This document shows, piece after piece, positions 51,603-60,633 of a stretch of 64,000 bases of DNA. Where the stretch lies: assembly GCA_028280445.1 (NCBI GenBank), contig JANQLU010000014.1, positions 1 through 64,000 of the forward strand. The letters run 5' to 3'. Position 1 is the stretch's first letter; the number at the start of each line of letters is the position of its first letter. The DNA comes from Pirellulaceae bacterium (GTDB taxonomy: Bacteria > Planctomycetota > Planctomycetia > Pirellulales > Pirellulaceae). A model generated the notes under the pieces. That model saw nothing but the letters and a program-made list of their open reading frames with translations. It was not told the DNA's origin and searched no databases. A program made the translations under genes and the position numbers.

Positions 51603-51613
51603 TCTTCGCCGTT

Positions 51614-51642
51614 TCAATATGAGATAATGGATATCATATTGA
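51614..51642. repeat. AT-rich inverted repeat
   Basis: Perfect 9-bp arms TCAATATGA (51614-51622) and TCATATTGA (51634-51642), 12 bases after the EEP gene. It could be a weak terminator or an operator for the next gene; no T-run directly follows. The rest of the gap to 51868 is AT-rich and otherwise empty. Confidence 0.4.
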
Positions 51643-51868
51643 TCACAAAAAAATTTTTCTAACGAATTCATGTTGGATTGTTTTTTCGAATTTGATAATA
51701 TTCGACCAAGTTAGAAAAAACGACTTGCTGTGATTAATTCGCAAGCAATACTTTTTTTAGAATCCCATCATTTGATTTGTCGCACGCCATTTGCGTGACT
51801 TATCTGCAAGTCAAATAACTCGCTAATTCAATTAGCTCGTCCTTTTCCTTTCGTTGGAGAATTTATCA

Positions 51869-52174
51869 ATGGATAATTTCTTTCTCTTTGCTGAAGTCAA
51901 CGTTGTTGCCATATTGGTCACAATTGCGATCGGTGGCATTTGTGGTTTTCTTGCCGGTTCGATTCTTAAAGGCAGCGGCTTTGGCCTCCTGGGGAACATC
52001 ATCGTCGGTATCCTGGGAGCATTTGTCGGATCTTTCATATTCTCGATGCTCGGCATCAACATCGGCATGGACTGGGTCGGTGAAATTGTGACCGGTACGG
52101 TGGGTGCCATCATTCTGCTGGTCATTTTGGGCTACGTCCAGAAAACAATTGGCAGCGCGAAAACGGGTTCTTGA
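51869..52174 (+). CDS. GlsB/YeaQ/YmgE-family membrane protein
   Basis: 101 residues from the ATG at 51869, with TTGGAGAA upstream. Three transmembrane helices with glycine repeats: VAILVTIAIGGICGFLAGSI, LLGNIIVGILGAFVGSFIFS and VTGTVGAIILLVILGYVQKT. This family (transglycosylase-associated, YeaQ) is found in stress-induced inner membrane proteins of many bacteria, with unknown function. The DUF3127 gene lies 205 bases downstream. Confidence 0.93.
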   Translation: MDNFFLFAEVNVVAILVTIAIGGICGFLAGSILKGSGFGLLGNIIVGILGAFVGSFIFSMLGINIGMDWVGEIVTGTVGAIILLVILGYVQKTIGSAKTGS

Positions 52175-52379
52175 TCCGTTTTTATTCGCGCTGTTGAATC
52201 CTTCCAGGATGTTAGTGCTGCCCTATTGGCATTCTGGATCTTTTGCCGAAAACGTGCACACTCTATCCGCCAAGCCTGTGCCGTTTTCGGCATTTTTATT
52301 TTACGATCTGGACCCTTGCTCATTTTCAATCCCGCTTGAGACCGTTACGATAAACGCGACAGTTTATTCGGAGGCAAAA

Positions 52380-52769
52380 ATGAGTGAAGCCAAAATTCGT
52401 GGCATTGTCCATTTTATTGATGAAACAAAAACGTACGGCCAAAAAGGTTTCCGAAAACGACTGGTCGTGTTGGAACAGGACAACGATCGATTTACCAATT
52501 ATATTCCCGTCGAATTCATCCAAGACAATTGTGACAGCGTTGATCAATTGAACGTCGGCGATGATGTCGAGATCAGCTATCGATTAAACGGGCGCAAGTG
52601 GCAAAAAGACAGCAATAGTGAAGTCAAGTATTTTTTGAACGCCGAAGCGATCCGATTTAATGTTGTCTCGGAGAAAAATAAATCTGGCGCTGAAACCGTC
52701 GTCAATACAACCGACGCCAACGCCGGTTTCTCGGAAGCGGCATTTGACGAGGACGACGTCCCGTTCTAG
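52380..52769 (+). CDS. DUF3127 domain protein with SSB-like acidic tail
   Basis: 129 residues from the ATG at 52380, with GGAGG upstream. The DUF3127 body (EAKIRGIVHFIDETKTYGQK, KRLVVLEQDNDRFTNYIPVE, LNVGDDVEISYRLNGRKWQK) is an OB-fold-like domain distantly related to single-stranded DNA-binding proteins. The C-terminus ends in DEDDVPF, which resembles the acidic DDDIPF tip with which SSB recruits partner proteins. A linker rich in Thr, Asn and Ala joins the two. It is not the main SSB. Role in replication or repair is inference. Confidence 0.88.
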   Translation: MSEAKIRGIVHFIDETKTYGQKGFRKRLVVLEQDNDRFTNYIPVEFIQDNCDSVDQLNVGDDVEISYRLNGRKWQKDSNSEVKYFLNAEAIRFNVVSEKNKSGAETVVNTTDANAGFSEAAFDEDDVPF

Positions 52770-53433
52770 AGAAATCTCTGCATGCTGAAAACGCCCATTT
52801 CGGGTGCCTTTCGGGTGCCTCTGGCTTTGCCAGTGATGTCCGGCAAATGACGTACGCAGAGGCAATGTGAGCGGCAAGGCGCTAGCCGCCGGTTCGATGC
52901 GCTGACGTACCGGCGGCTAGCCCCTTGCCGCTCACAGGGATTTGGTTCGGCGGGAGCCTCACCCTCCCGAAACCAACAGCAGGGTACCGCTGGCAGAGCC
53001 GGCTTCGCCGCTGGAACCAGTGCCACCCGACCCGTGTAGTTTCTATTGAAAACACAAACCTTGCGGAAAAGCTTTCGCATTTGCATGGCAAAAAATTGCT
53101 TCACGGCCCAATTAAATGTCAATCGCTCCATGCTGAATTATCAGACCGATCGGCTGCGCGAATATGCAAAAATTGTTGGCTGAAACTGGGCGTCATGTTG
53201 AGAACGGTGCAGCGGTGTTTCAAAAATTCAACCTCGTAATTTTTTGCCAACACCGATCCTGCTACAAGGAAAAATAATCGCAAATTTGCACTGTCCACGC
53301 TCAACTGCTACTTCGCTACGATCCCGTCAATCGGCGAATTGCCCTCCCACTTGCGTATCTTGGGTTACAAATCCAGATGACCGGTTTCGTTACGTGCTAT
53401 CTTTCAATTGGTGTACCCGGGGGCACGTGAATA
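52770..53433. repeat. Repeat cluster (families F, D, E) and empty sequence
   Basis: 664 bases without a gene. Family F arm 52813-52835; family D palindrome 52868-52893 with 52909-52934 (one or two mismatches); family E palindrome around 52945-52974 (GGCGGGAGCCTCACCCTCCC); family F remains 52990-53028. From 53030 to 53433 I see nothing but the presumed promoter of the PAS-GGDEF-EAL gene; no c-di-GMP riboswitch is apparent. Confidence 0.75.
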
Positions 53434-55152
53434 ATGAAAACCCAATCAGAATCCTTTTTTAGATCGCTGTTGAACAACTGTGGCGGTCCGATGTTTGCCA
53501 AAGATCGCAATCATCGACTGGTCTACGTCAACAAGTCGTTCTGTGAATTCTTGGGTTATGAAGAAAGTTTTCTGCTCGGCAAATCTGATTACGATCTTTT
53601 CCCGTACGAAGAAGCGAGTGTCTTTCGCCACATGGACGAATTGGTATTCGCATCGGACACGCCAATCGTCAACGAGGAACTCAACACGGGGAGCAACGGT
53701 GTCACTCGCACCGTGCGAACCACTAAAAACGCATTCACGCTGGAAAACGGCGAACGGTTTCTGGTGGGTGTGGTTTCTGATATCTCTGAACTTCGCAATA
53801 TGCAGGCCGATCTCGAAAAAGCGGTCGAGTCGCTTTCCCAACTGGCCAAACACGATCGATTAACCGGGTTACCCAATCGTTCGATGTTCGAAGCCCTGTT
53901 GGATTCAGAAATGCAGCTATCCAATCTGCATTCCAAAAAGTTTGCCGTCCTGTTTATCGATCTCAATGGTTTTAAAACGGTTAACGATACAGCAGGACAT
54001 GCGACGGGAGATGAATTGCTGAAAATCATGTCCGAGAGAATACGCCGCACACTTCGGGAACGCGAAGTCGTTGCTCGTATTGGAGGAGATGAATTCGTTG
54101 TCTTGATCCCCGACGTCAGCGACCGATCGGTCGATTCGATTGCCAGTCGCATTGAAACCGTGTGTCGAACTCCGGTTGAAATTGACAATGCAACCTGGAA
54201 AGTCTCTTGCAGTGTTGGAGTTTCGATCTACCCGGATCATTCCAAGTCCAAGGTCGGAATCATGCGCTGTGCCGACCAGGCCATGTATTTCGCGAAAGAA
54301 AACAAGAACAGCATTTCCAGTTGCGTTCAAATTTTTGATAATTCGATCGCCAAACACTACGAAAAGAAAACGATCATCGAGCACCAATTGAGTTCATCTC
54401 ATTGGATCGAGAACTTTTTTGACGTTTATCAACCCATCGTCACGATGGATCAAAACGGTTCACCCCAAGTGGTCGGATTCGAATCGTTGGCGCGTTGGAA
54501 AATTGGCGATGAACATGTTTCTCCGGATGAATTTATCCCTGCCTTGGAAAAATCGGATCGAATCGTCGAATTGGGATTGCAAACCGCATCCAACGCGTGC
54601 CATTTTGCCGCCACCCATTGTCAATCATCACAATTTGTCTCTATCAATCTGTCGGGTCGACAAATTGCCGACGGACAATACTTGGAAAACCTCGAACAGA
54701 TGATGTCCAAATTTGACATCCGGCCCAACCAGATCGCGGTAGAATTTACTGAGCGAGATGCATTTATCGGCCAAACTCACAAACATTTTTTTGACAAGCT
54801 TAAAAAGCTCGGCGTCAAAATCATGATCGATGATTTTGGAGATGGGTTTTCGAATCTCTCGCGATTATCGGAGATCCCGGCCGATATTGTGAAGATCGAC
54901 AAAGCAATTTTGTGGAACTCGCTCCGTTTGCTCAAACCGGCGATTACGATGCTGTCTCAGTTAGGATTCGTAACCTTGGTCGAAGGAATCGAAACAAAAA
55001 AACAAGCGTCGCAGGCTACCGAAGCAGGCGCAACTTTTCTCCAAGGGTACTATTTTGGAAAACCAGAGCGTTATCAATTCGCATCCAGTGGATACGAATA
55101 TCTGAATGTTGCCACAACTTGTTCGCCGTTTCTCGCGGAACAGAATTCGTAA
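53434..55152 (+). CDS. PAS-GGDEF-EAL c-di-GMP signalling protein
   Basis: 572 residues, soluble. PAS domain at about 5-120 (GGPMFAKDRNHRLVYVNKSF), GGDEF domain at about 135-300 with intact RIGGDEF (215-221), and EAL domain from about 320. The EAL site reads ESL (Glu350), with Asn405, TERD near 439-442, Asp466-Asp467, Lys488, VEGIE and QGYYFGKP, so the metal ligands look complete. Both cyclase and phosphodiesterase activity are possible; which one dominates cannot be read. The inhibitory I-site RxxD five residues before GGDEF is not obvious (REREVVARIGG). PAS may sense a ligand or redox state. Confidence 0.95.
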   Translation: MKTQSESFFRSLLNNCGGPMFAKDRNHRLVYVNKSFCEFLGYEESFLLGKSDYDLFPYEEASVFRHMDELVFASDTPIVNEELNTGSNGVTRTVRTTKNAFTLENGERFLVGVVSDISELRNMQADLEKAVESLSQLAKHDRLTGLPNRSMFEALLDSEMQLSNLHSKKFAVLFIDLNGFKTVNDTAGHATGDELLKIMSERIRRTLREREVVARIGGDEFVVLIPDVSDRSVDSIASRIETVCRTPVEIDNATWKVSCSVGVSIYPDHSKSKVGIMRCADQAMYFAKENKNSISSCVQIFDNSIAKHYEKKTIIEHQLSSSHWIENFFDVYQPIVTMDQNGSPQVVGFESLARWKIGDEHVSPDEFIPALEKSDRIVELGLQTASNACHFAATHCQSSQFVSINLSGRQIADGQYLENLEQMMSKFDIRPNQIAVEFTERDAFIGQTHKHFFDKLKKLGVKIMIDDFGDGFSNLSRLSEIPADIVKIDKAILWNSLRLLKPAITMLSQLGFVTLVEGIETKKQASQATEAGATFLQGYYFGKPERYQFASSGYEYLNVATTCSPFLAEQNS

Positions 55153-55233
55153 CAGATCAAAACAGGCACTGCGTTTTATCGCGGCAGGCTAAATCTTAGC
55201 GCTCAGCTTGAGTCAAGTGCCTTCCTGTATTTG

Positions 55234-56703
55234 TCAATTTGAAAACTCTTCGTCAACGTACGATTCTAACGTTGCCATCGTCGACAACAGATCATCCATT
55301 GTTGTGCGAGGATTGATCAAACACATTCGCAAAACCGTACGACCGTTCACCAAAGTTGTTGCCAACATCGCTTTGCCTTCGGCAATAATACGGTCACTCA
55401 GTTTTTGGTTGATCGCATCCAGATTCCGGTCCGTTGCGCTGCTTGATTTTGCCGAAGGATTGAACCGAAATGTGAGCACGGCCAAACTGGGCGGCGTCAC
55501 GATTTCCCAATTGTCAGAATCGTTGATCCATTGGCCAAATTTCTCGGCCAACGCCAGGGAATTCTCGATGGATTTCCGAAACGCGCCGAGTCCATAAGTT
55601 TTGACGGACATATAGAATTTCAGTGCTCGAAAACGTCGCGTCAATTGGATTCCAAAATCGTAGAAATTGATCTCCTCGGCGGCGCCGGTCAGATCGCGCA
55701 AGTAGGCTGGCTGAGTGCGGAATGTTCCCGTTAATCGATTGCTGTCTCGGACCAAGAGGCAGCCGATTTCGTAAGGCTGAAAAAACCACTTGTGGGGATC
55801 AATCGTCGCCGAGTCGGCCAATTCGATTCCAGCCAAATCAGCCTTGCCCTGAGGACATAAAATGGCAGCACCACCGTAAGCCGCATCGACATGCATCCAG
55901 ATTTTGTGGTGCCGACATAAAGTGTTGATCCGATACAACGGATCGACTGCAGCCGTGTTCGTCGTGCCCGCATTGCCGACGACCAAAAACGGATGCAGCC
56001 CGTTTTTTGCATCTTGCTCAACTGTGTTTTTGAGTCGATCAATCGGCAGCCGAAATTGCTCGTCTGATTCAATGATTCGAATCTGATCTTTTCGCAATCC
56101 CATCACTCGCGCCGCGCGCTCCACTGACGAGTGTGTTTGATCCGACCAGTAGACCACGCCCTTGGAAAAATCGTCTCCCAGAATGTTTTGTCGGGCGGTG
56201 ACCATCGCTGTCAAATTCGCCATCGATCCACCGCTGACAAACAGGCCTCCTCCCTCAAGCACAGGAAAACCAAACAGTCGCAGCAACCAATTGGTCGTCA
56301 GCATTTCCAATTCCGCGGCTCCCGGTGACGAAACCCAGGCCCCCGAAAACAGGTTAAACCCGGTTGCCAACGAATCGGCAAGCGTACTCACGATATTGTT
56401 GGGTGACGGAACAAAGGAATAGAACCGTGGGTGATCCAGGTGGGCGCTGCTGTCAAAAATGTTTTTGTTGACGTGGTCGAGCACTTCCATAAACGGAGTA
56501 CTAGTCTCGGGCATCGGCTCCTGCAACAGCCAGTCCATTTCTTCACGGGTAACTTGGGTCACAGGTCGCTTGTCGGCAACATTCACAGAATGTTCGACGA
56601 TCATATCGATGATGCGGTACCCCATGGCTTTCATTTCTGCAGGTGAAAGCTCAAAGGGATTTGCGTCGATTTCCGGATCGGCACCAGTTGTTTTACTTGA
56701 CAT
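55234..56703 (-). CDS. PLP-dependent group II amino acid decarboxylase
   Basis: 489 residues. The PLP-binding lysine is Lys305 in DSATIDPHKWFFQPYE, with HVDAAYGGAA (Asp273) and the stacking His191 in WSDQTHSSVERAARV. N-terminal DHPRFYSFVPSPNNIVSTLA, and LFVSGGSMANLTAMVTARQN for the phosphate-binding loop, belong to the aromatic-L-amino-acid/tyrosine/2,4-diaminobutyrate decarboxylase group. The substrate cannot be fixed from the sequence. It may make an amine such as tyramine or 1,3-diaminopropane. It stands alone and converges on the c-di-GMP gene. Confidence 0.92.
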   Translation of the reverse strand: MSSKTTGADPEIDANPFELSPAEMKAMGYRIIDMIVEHSVNVADKRPVTQVTREEMDWLLQEPMPETSTPFMEVLDHVNKNIFDSSAHLDHPRFYSFVPSPNNIVSTLADSLATGFNLFSGAWVSSPGAAELEMLTTNWLLRLFGFPVLEGGGLFVSGGSMANLTAMVTARQNILGDDFSKGVVYWSDQTHSSVERAARVMGLRKDQIRIIESDEQFRLPIDRLKNTVEQDAKNGLHPFLVVGNAGTTNTAAVDPLYRINTLCRHHKIWMHVDAAYGGAAILCPQGKADLAGIELADSATIDPHKWFFQPYEIGCLLVRDSNRLTGTFRTQPAYLRDLTGAAEEINFYDFGIQLTRRFRALKFYMSVKTYGLGAFRKSIENSLALAEKFGQWINDSDNWEIVTPPSLAVLTFRFNPSAKSSSATDRNLDAINQKLSDRIIAEGKAMLATTLVNGRTVLRMCLINPRTTMDDLLSTMATLESYVDEEFSN

Positions 56704-57098
56704 GCTTGTAGAGATTTTTTTTGACGTAATTCAAACACGAAACGGCAGCATCAAATTATAAGGTTTTGTCCAACCGCTCACAGTTCAAATCGCGACTCCT
56801 AACAATTGGGAGGGTGCGTTGTTTGTTTGGGAGGGCGAGGCTCCCGCCGAGCCGAGGACGCGTTGTTGGTTCGTGAGGCGCATTGTTGGTTCCAAGAAGG
56901 CTCGCCGAGCCGTATTGGGACGAACTCTCATCCACCCGTGAGCGGCAAGGCTGTAGCCGCCGGTTCGAGGCACTAACAAACCGGCGGCTTGCGCCTTGCC
57001 GCTCACTTTCCCGAATACCAAACACGGAAATTCGATTCCCGTCTAGAATGTTAATCGATGTCTGACTAGGCTCTAACCATCGTCACAGCAAGTCACTG
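56704..57098. repeat. Repeat cluster (families E and D)
   Basis: 395 bases without a gene. Family E copies lie around 56808-56916 (GGGAGGGCGAGGCTCCCGCC and shortened versions). A family D palindrome follows, 56938-56965 with 56979-57006. Promoters of the two divergent genes must lie in or beside these repeats. Confidence 0.75.
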
Positions 57099-58235
57099 AT
57101 GAACATGGATCGAAAATTGAAATTGTATTTAACCGTCGCCGTCGCGCTGATCGCCGTTTCAACAAGCCCAACACGTTACGTAAACGCGCAGCAAAAACAA
57201 CGCAAAATCAAAGCGCGCGTGGTCCTCGTGATTCCCATGGGTGCTCGCCCGAAAGAAGACTACAAAAAAAGATTGGGGTCGGTTGCGACACGCGCAGAGA
57301 AATTTTTTGCCGATTGGTTGAAGTATTGGAAGCGCGATGCCCAGCGCCGCACGATTTTTACAAGAAACAGCGATGGCTCGGTCCAGGTAACCTTGGTTCG
57401 CGTTCAACTCGCAGGCCAACCGAAAGGGAGAGCTTCTATTGGGGAACTACGGAATCGGGCCATCCGAGCCGCCAAGAAACAGTTGAACCTGAAACGGAAT
57501 TCGCGGACAGTTTGGTGGATTTTTTACGACTACCCCGGTGTTGCGGGATTCCGAGGTGGAGGAAATTCAAAATCAGGAACGGCGATCAATGCCTACCCTG
57601 GCGGAAAAGGTTCGATTGATCAAAACGCCGAACTCGCTTCGAAAAAAGTGAGTGGGACCAAGATCAAAGCCGCCATTCATGAATTCGGACACGCGTTAGG
57701 ACTGCCCCACAACGGACCTCGAATGGAACTCAAATTGGGCAATTCATTGATGGGACCTACAACACCAAATTTTGTTAAACGAACCAAGTCGAAAGATACG
57801 CGCGTTTATCTCAACGAAGCAAGCGCTGCAATGATTTGGAAACATCCATTGTTTCGATCGAACTCGGCGCTTCCCGTTTTGCCAAAACGTCTTCAAGTCA
57901 AGGATCTCAAAATTGATGAGGCCGCTAATGGAAAAATAACGATTAGCGGCACGCTCGATTCAAATCTCAAGGCACATTCTGTCATCGTTTTTAACATTCG
58001 AGGTGGAAACAAATTCGGTGATTATTGGTCGCGATCTCACGCTGGAACGGTCGAAAAAAATGGACAATTCGCCGTCTCGTTTTGGTCCCCATATTCAAAA
58101 GGAAAACTGTTTCTTTCTTTTTGCTTTGACAACGGGATCAATACCGCCGATGGCAAAAAGCAAAAATCGTTTATCGAAATCCCTTACAGCGGCAAACAGG
58201 GAAAACGAGAATTCCAAATGCCAACAGGCAAATAG
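57099..58235 (+). CDS. Secreted zincin metalloprotease-like protein
   Basis: 378 residues. Signal peptide (LYLTVAVALIAVSTSPTRYV, with cleavage near VNA). The zinc motif is HEFGHALGLPH (His194, Glu195, His198, His204), the matrixin/metzincin pattern HExxHxxGxxH, with a Met-turn-like LMGP at 217-220. A C-terminal beta domain (about 265-378, KDLKIDEAANGKITISGTLD) follows. The catalytic domain otherwise matches no common family and has a long basic N-terminal part (KQRKIKARVVLVIPMG). Probably an extracellular peptidase. It stands alone. Confidence 0.85.
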   Translation: MNMDRKLKLYLTVAVALIAVSTSPTRYVNAQQKQRKIKARVVLVIPMGARPKEDYKKRLGSVATRAEKFFADWLKYWKRDAQRRTIFTRNSDGSVQVTLVRVQLAGQPKGRASIGELRNRAIRAAKKQLNLKRNSRTVWWIFYDYPGVAGFRGGGNSKSGTAINAYPGGKGSIDQNAELASKKVSGTKIKAAIHEFGHALGLPHNGPRMELKLGNSLMGPTTPNFVKRTKSKDTRVYLNEASAAMIWKHPLFRSNSALPVLPKRLQVKDLKIDEAANGKITISGTLDSNLKAHSVIVFNIRGGNKFGDYWSRSHAGTVEKNGQFAVSFWSPYSKGKLFLSFCFDNGINTADGKKQKSFIEIPYSGKQGKREFQMPTGK

Positions 58236-58266
58236 CGCATTCGGAAAAACTCTGGTGGCGACGGAA

Positions 58267-58707
58267 TCAATACTGTGACGGGATCGCCAATACGGCGACG
58301 GTCATTCGGGAAATGCAAACCGTTTTGCCCGCCTCGTTTTTAATTTCGATTTCCCAAACCTGGGTGGTTCGACCGAGATGTGCTGGACGCGCGGTTGCAA
58401 ACACGAAACCCGATCCGTCCGCCGCCGGCCGAACATGATTCGCGTTGATCTCGATTCCCACGCAATGAAATTTGTCGCGATCGACGGCCATCGTTGCAGC
58501 CCAAGTTCCAACGGTTTCCGCCAGCACAACCGACGCACCGCCATGCAATACTCCGGCAGGCTGGCACACTTTTTCAGTGACCGGCATCCGCGCGACCAGA
58601 AAATCATCACCCTTTTCACACAACTCGATATCGAGCCCACCGACCAGGCAATTGGCACTTTTTTTGTTTGCACTAGCAATTGTGAATTCACCAAACCAAA
58701 TTGACAC
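58267..58707 (-). CDS. PaaI-family hotdog thioesterase
   Basis: 146 residues. QPAGVLHGGASVVLAETVGT is the hotdog signature with the His-Gly-Gly and the Glu/Asp needed for thioester cleavage. The C-terminal strand reads AHLGRTTQVWEIEIKNEAGK. Members hydrolyse aryl- or acyl-CoA thioesters such as 1,4-dihydroxy-2-naphthoyl-CoA or phenylacetyl-CoA. No menaquinone or phenylacetate gene is nearby, so the substrate is open. Divergent from the PhoH gene. Confidence 0.92.
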   Translation of the reverse strand: MSIWFGEFTIASANKKSANCLVGGLDIELCEKGDDFLVARMPVTEKVCQPAGVLHGGASVVLAETVGTWAATMAVDRDKFHCVGIEINANHVRPAADGSGFVFATARPAHLGRTTQVWEIEIKNEAGKTVCISRMTVAVLAIPSQY

Positions 58708-58836
58708 AACTTTTACCTGTTAAAAAACCGTGAAAGCAGGCAGCTTGGATTGGTTTTTAGCAATCGAGCTTGACCATTTCGTAGCTGCCAAATTATCTTG
58801 CATGAAGAACATTTTTTTGAATTCAAACAGAGAATT

Positions 58837-60177
58837 ATGCCCGCGGAAAACGGTACACTGCCTCTCAAGATTTTCGTTTTGGATACGAACGTTTGCCTGC
58901 ATGATGCCGGTTGCATCCGTAAGTTTCAAGAACACGACGTCGCAATTCCTATCACGGTCCTCGAAGAAATCGACAAATTCAAAAAAGGTCACGGAGATAT
59001 TAATTTTCAGGCCCGGCAATTTGTTCGCTCGCTGGACGAATTGACAGGAGATATTCTTTCGCCCAACGGTGCTTCGCTGGGAGACGGATTAGGCACGATT
59101 CGCGTGATCTTTCGTCACGAGGTCGCACCGGACCTAAAAAATGTTTTTCTCGGCGACAGCCCCGATCATCGCATTTTGTTTACAGCTTTGAAATTGCATT
59201 GTGACGAAAGTGCCAGTGAAGTCATCCTGGTCACCAAAGACACCAATCTGCGAATGAAGGCTAAAGCGGTCGGCATCAAAGCGCAAGATTACACCAATGA
59301 CAAAATCGAAAGTATCGACAAACTGTACACCGGCAAACGGGTGATTTATACGACGTCCGAAGTCATCGACGCTTTTTATACCAATGGCGAAGTAATTCCG
59401 GTTGACAGTATTTCCGAAGAAATTGCACCGGTCGCTAACGAAAATTTTATTTTGAAAAATGGTTCGAAAAGCGCCTTGGCGACGTTTCAGAAATCGATTG
59501 ATTCCTACATCCGTGTCGAAAAAGCAAAATGTTACGGGATCACTCCCCGCAATGCCGAACAATCGTTTGCTTTGAAAGCGCTCACCGACGACTCCATCAA
59601 ATTAGTGACTCTGGCTGGCAAAGCGGGAACGGGAAAAACACTGTTGGCACTGTCAGGCGCCTTGCAGCGGCGGTCACGTTACCGACAAATCTTGCTCGCA
59701 CGGCCCGTTGTTCCCTTGAGCAACAAAGACCTCGGTTATCTGCCCGGTGACATTTCTCAAAAACTCGATCCTTATATGCAACCGTTGTTTGACAATCTTA
59801 ACGTGATTCGCCATTCATTCGGCGATGCCGATCCCAACGCGGAGCGTATCACCGAAATGTTGGAAAATGAAAAACTGGTGATTTCGCCTTTGGCTTACAT
59901 TCGCGGTCGCAGTTTACAAAAGATTTTCTTCATCGTGGACGAAGCACAGAACCTGACACCGCATGAAGTCAAAACAATTATCACGCGTGCCGGCGAAGGA
60001 ACTAAAATTGTCTTCACCGGTGACATTCAACAGATTGACCATCCGTATCTGGATTCTCAATCCAATGGCCTGAGCTACCTGATCAGCCGCATGGTCGGTC
60101 AATCGATCTACTCACATATTACTTTGGAAAAAGGTGAACGCAGTGAGTTAGCCGACCTGGCAAGTGATTTGTTGTAA
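58837..60177 (+). CDS. PIN-PhoH fusion ATPase (PhoH2-type)
   Basis: 446 residues from the ATG at 58837, preceded by AGAGA; an upstream TTG adds only a poor extension. N-terminal PIN nuclease domain (about 8-150: [39 protein letters not shown]), then a PhoH ATPase with Walker [34 protein letters not shown] and Walker [15 protein letters not shown], then [20 protein letters not shown]. PhoH2 proteins are RNA helicase/RNases in other bacteria, so RNA unwinding and cutting is likely. A separate PIN-only antitoxin is not present. Confidence 0.95.
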   Translation: MPAENGTLPLKIFVLDTNVCLHDAGCIRKFQEHDVAIPITVLEEIDKFKKGHGDINFQARQFVRSLDELTGDILSPNGASLGDGLGTIRVIFRHEVAPDLKNVFLGDSPDHRILFTALKLHCDESASEVILVTKDTNLRMKAKAVGIKAQDYTNDKIESIDKLYTGKRVIYTTSEVIDAFYTNGEVIPVDSISEEIAPVANENFILKNGSKSALATFQKSIDSYIRVEKAKCYGITPRNAEQSFALKALTDDSIKLVTLAGKAGTGKTLLALSGALQRRSRYRQILLARPVVPLSNKDLGYLPGDISQKLDPYMQPLFDNLNVIRHSFGDADPNAERITEMLENEKLVISPLAYIRGRSLQKIFFIVDEAQNLTPHEVKTIITRAGEGTKIVFTGDIQQIDHPYLDSQSNGLSYLISRMVGQSIYSHITLEKGERSELADLASDLL

Positions 60178-60220
60178 CACAATTGAATCCAAAACCACGC
60201 ACACAGGATGGGTGCCAAAA

Positions 60221-60454
60221 ATGGCGATCATTGTTCAAGACAATATCAGCAACAAATTTTACGTTCTAATCGGTGCTGGTTACGGTACGTCGGAAGCCGG
60301 CCCGTTTTTTCCAATGTCATCTTCGACGAAGAGCTCCGAGTCGGAACGGGTTGCCGTGGCAAATTCAGATGGCGATATCTCTTGGCTGCCATCCTATCAA
60401 TTGACTGTCGTTTCTGTTGACGGCCAATCCTGTAAAGATCTGCTAAGCCAGTAG
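60221..60454 (+). CDS. Small hypothetical protein ending inside a repeat
   Basis: 77 residues from the ATG at 60221, 43 bases after the PhoH stop. IIVQDNISNKFYVLIGAGYG at the start and ISWLPSYQLTVVSVDGQSCK near the end look like a small beta protein. No family recognised. The stop codon TAG (60452-60454) is the first part of a family B repeat arm (GTAGGG), so the repeat has trimmed or set the C-terminus. Probably cotranscribed with PhoH. Confidence 0.6.
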   Translation: MAIIVQDNISNKFYVLIGAGYGTSEAGPFFPMSSSTKSSESERVAVANSDGDISWLPSYQLTVVSVDGQSCKDLLSQ

Positions 60455-60633
60455 GGCCGGTTCCACCGGCCGATCGACCAAAAATTTAGACAGGATTTAC
60501 AGGATGAACAGGATTTTTCAAGAATCATCCTGTTAATCATGTTCATCCTGTCCAAAAAGATTTTGAAATGTTGTCATTAGGGCCGCTTCCTGCTGCCATT
60601 TTTTTGTTCGGCCGGTGGGAACCGGCCCTACTT
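60451..60633. repeat. Family B repeat split by a nested palindromic repeat
   Basis: Family B arms at 60451-60471 and 60610-60633. Between them lies another palindromic element at about 60488-60552, built from units such as GACAGGATTTACAGGATGAA and its inverted end TTCATCCTGT, plus a degenerate B-like piece near 60578-60598. The units resemble the ACAGGATTTACAGG repeats known from several bacteria. Confidence 0.8.

Noticed and set aside
53030..53433. c-di-GMP riboswitch ahead of the PAS-GGDEF-EAL gene
   Set aside because: No GEMM-like core sequence or paired stems could be found by eye.
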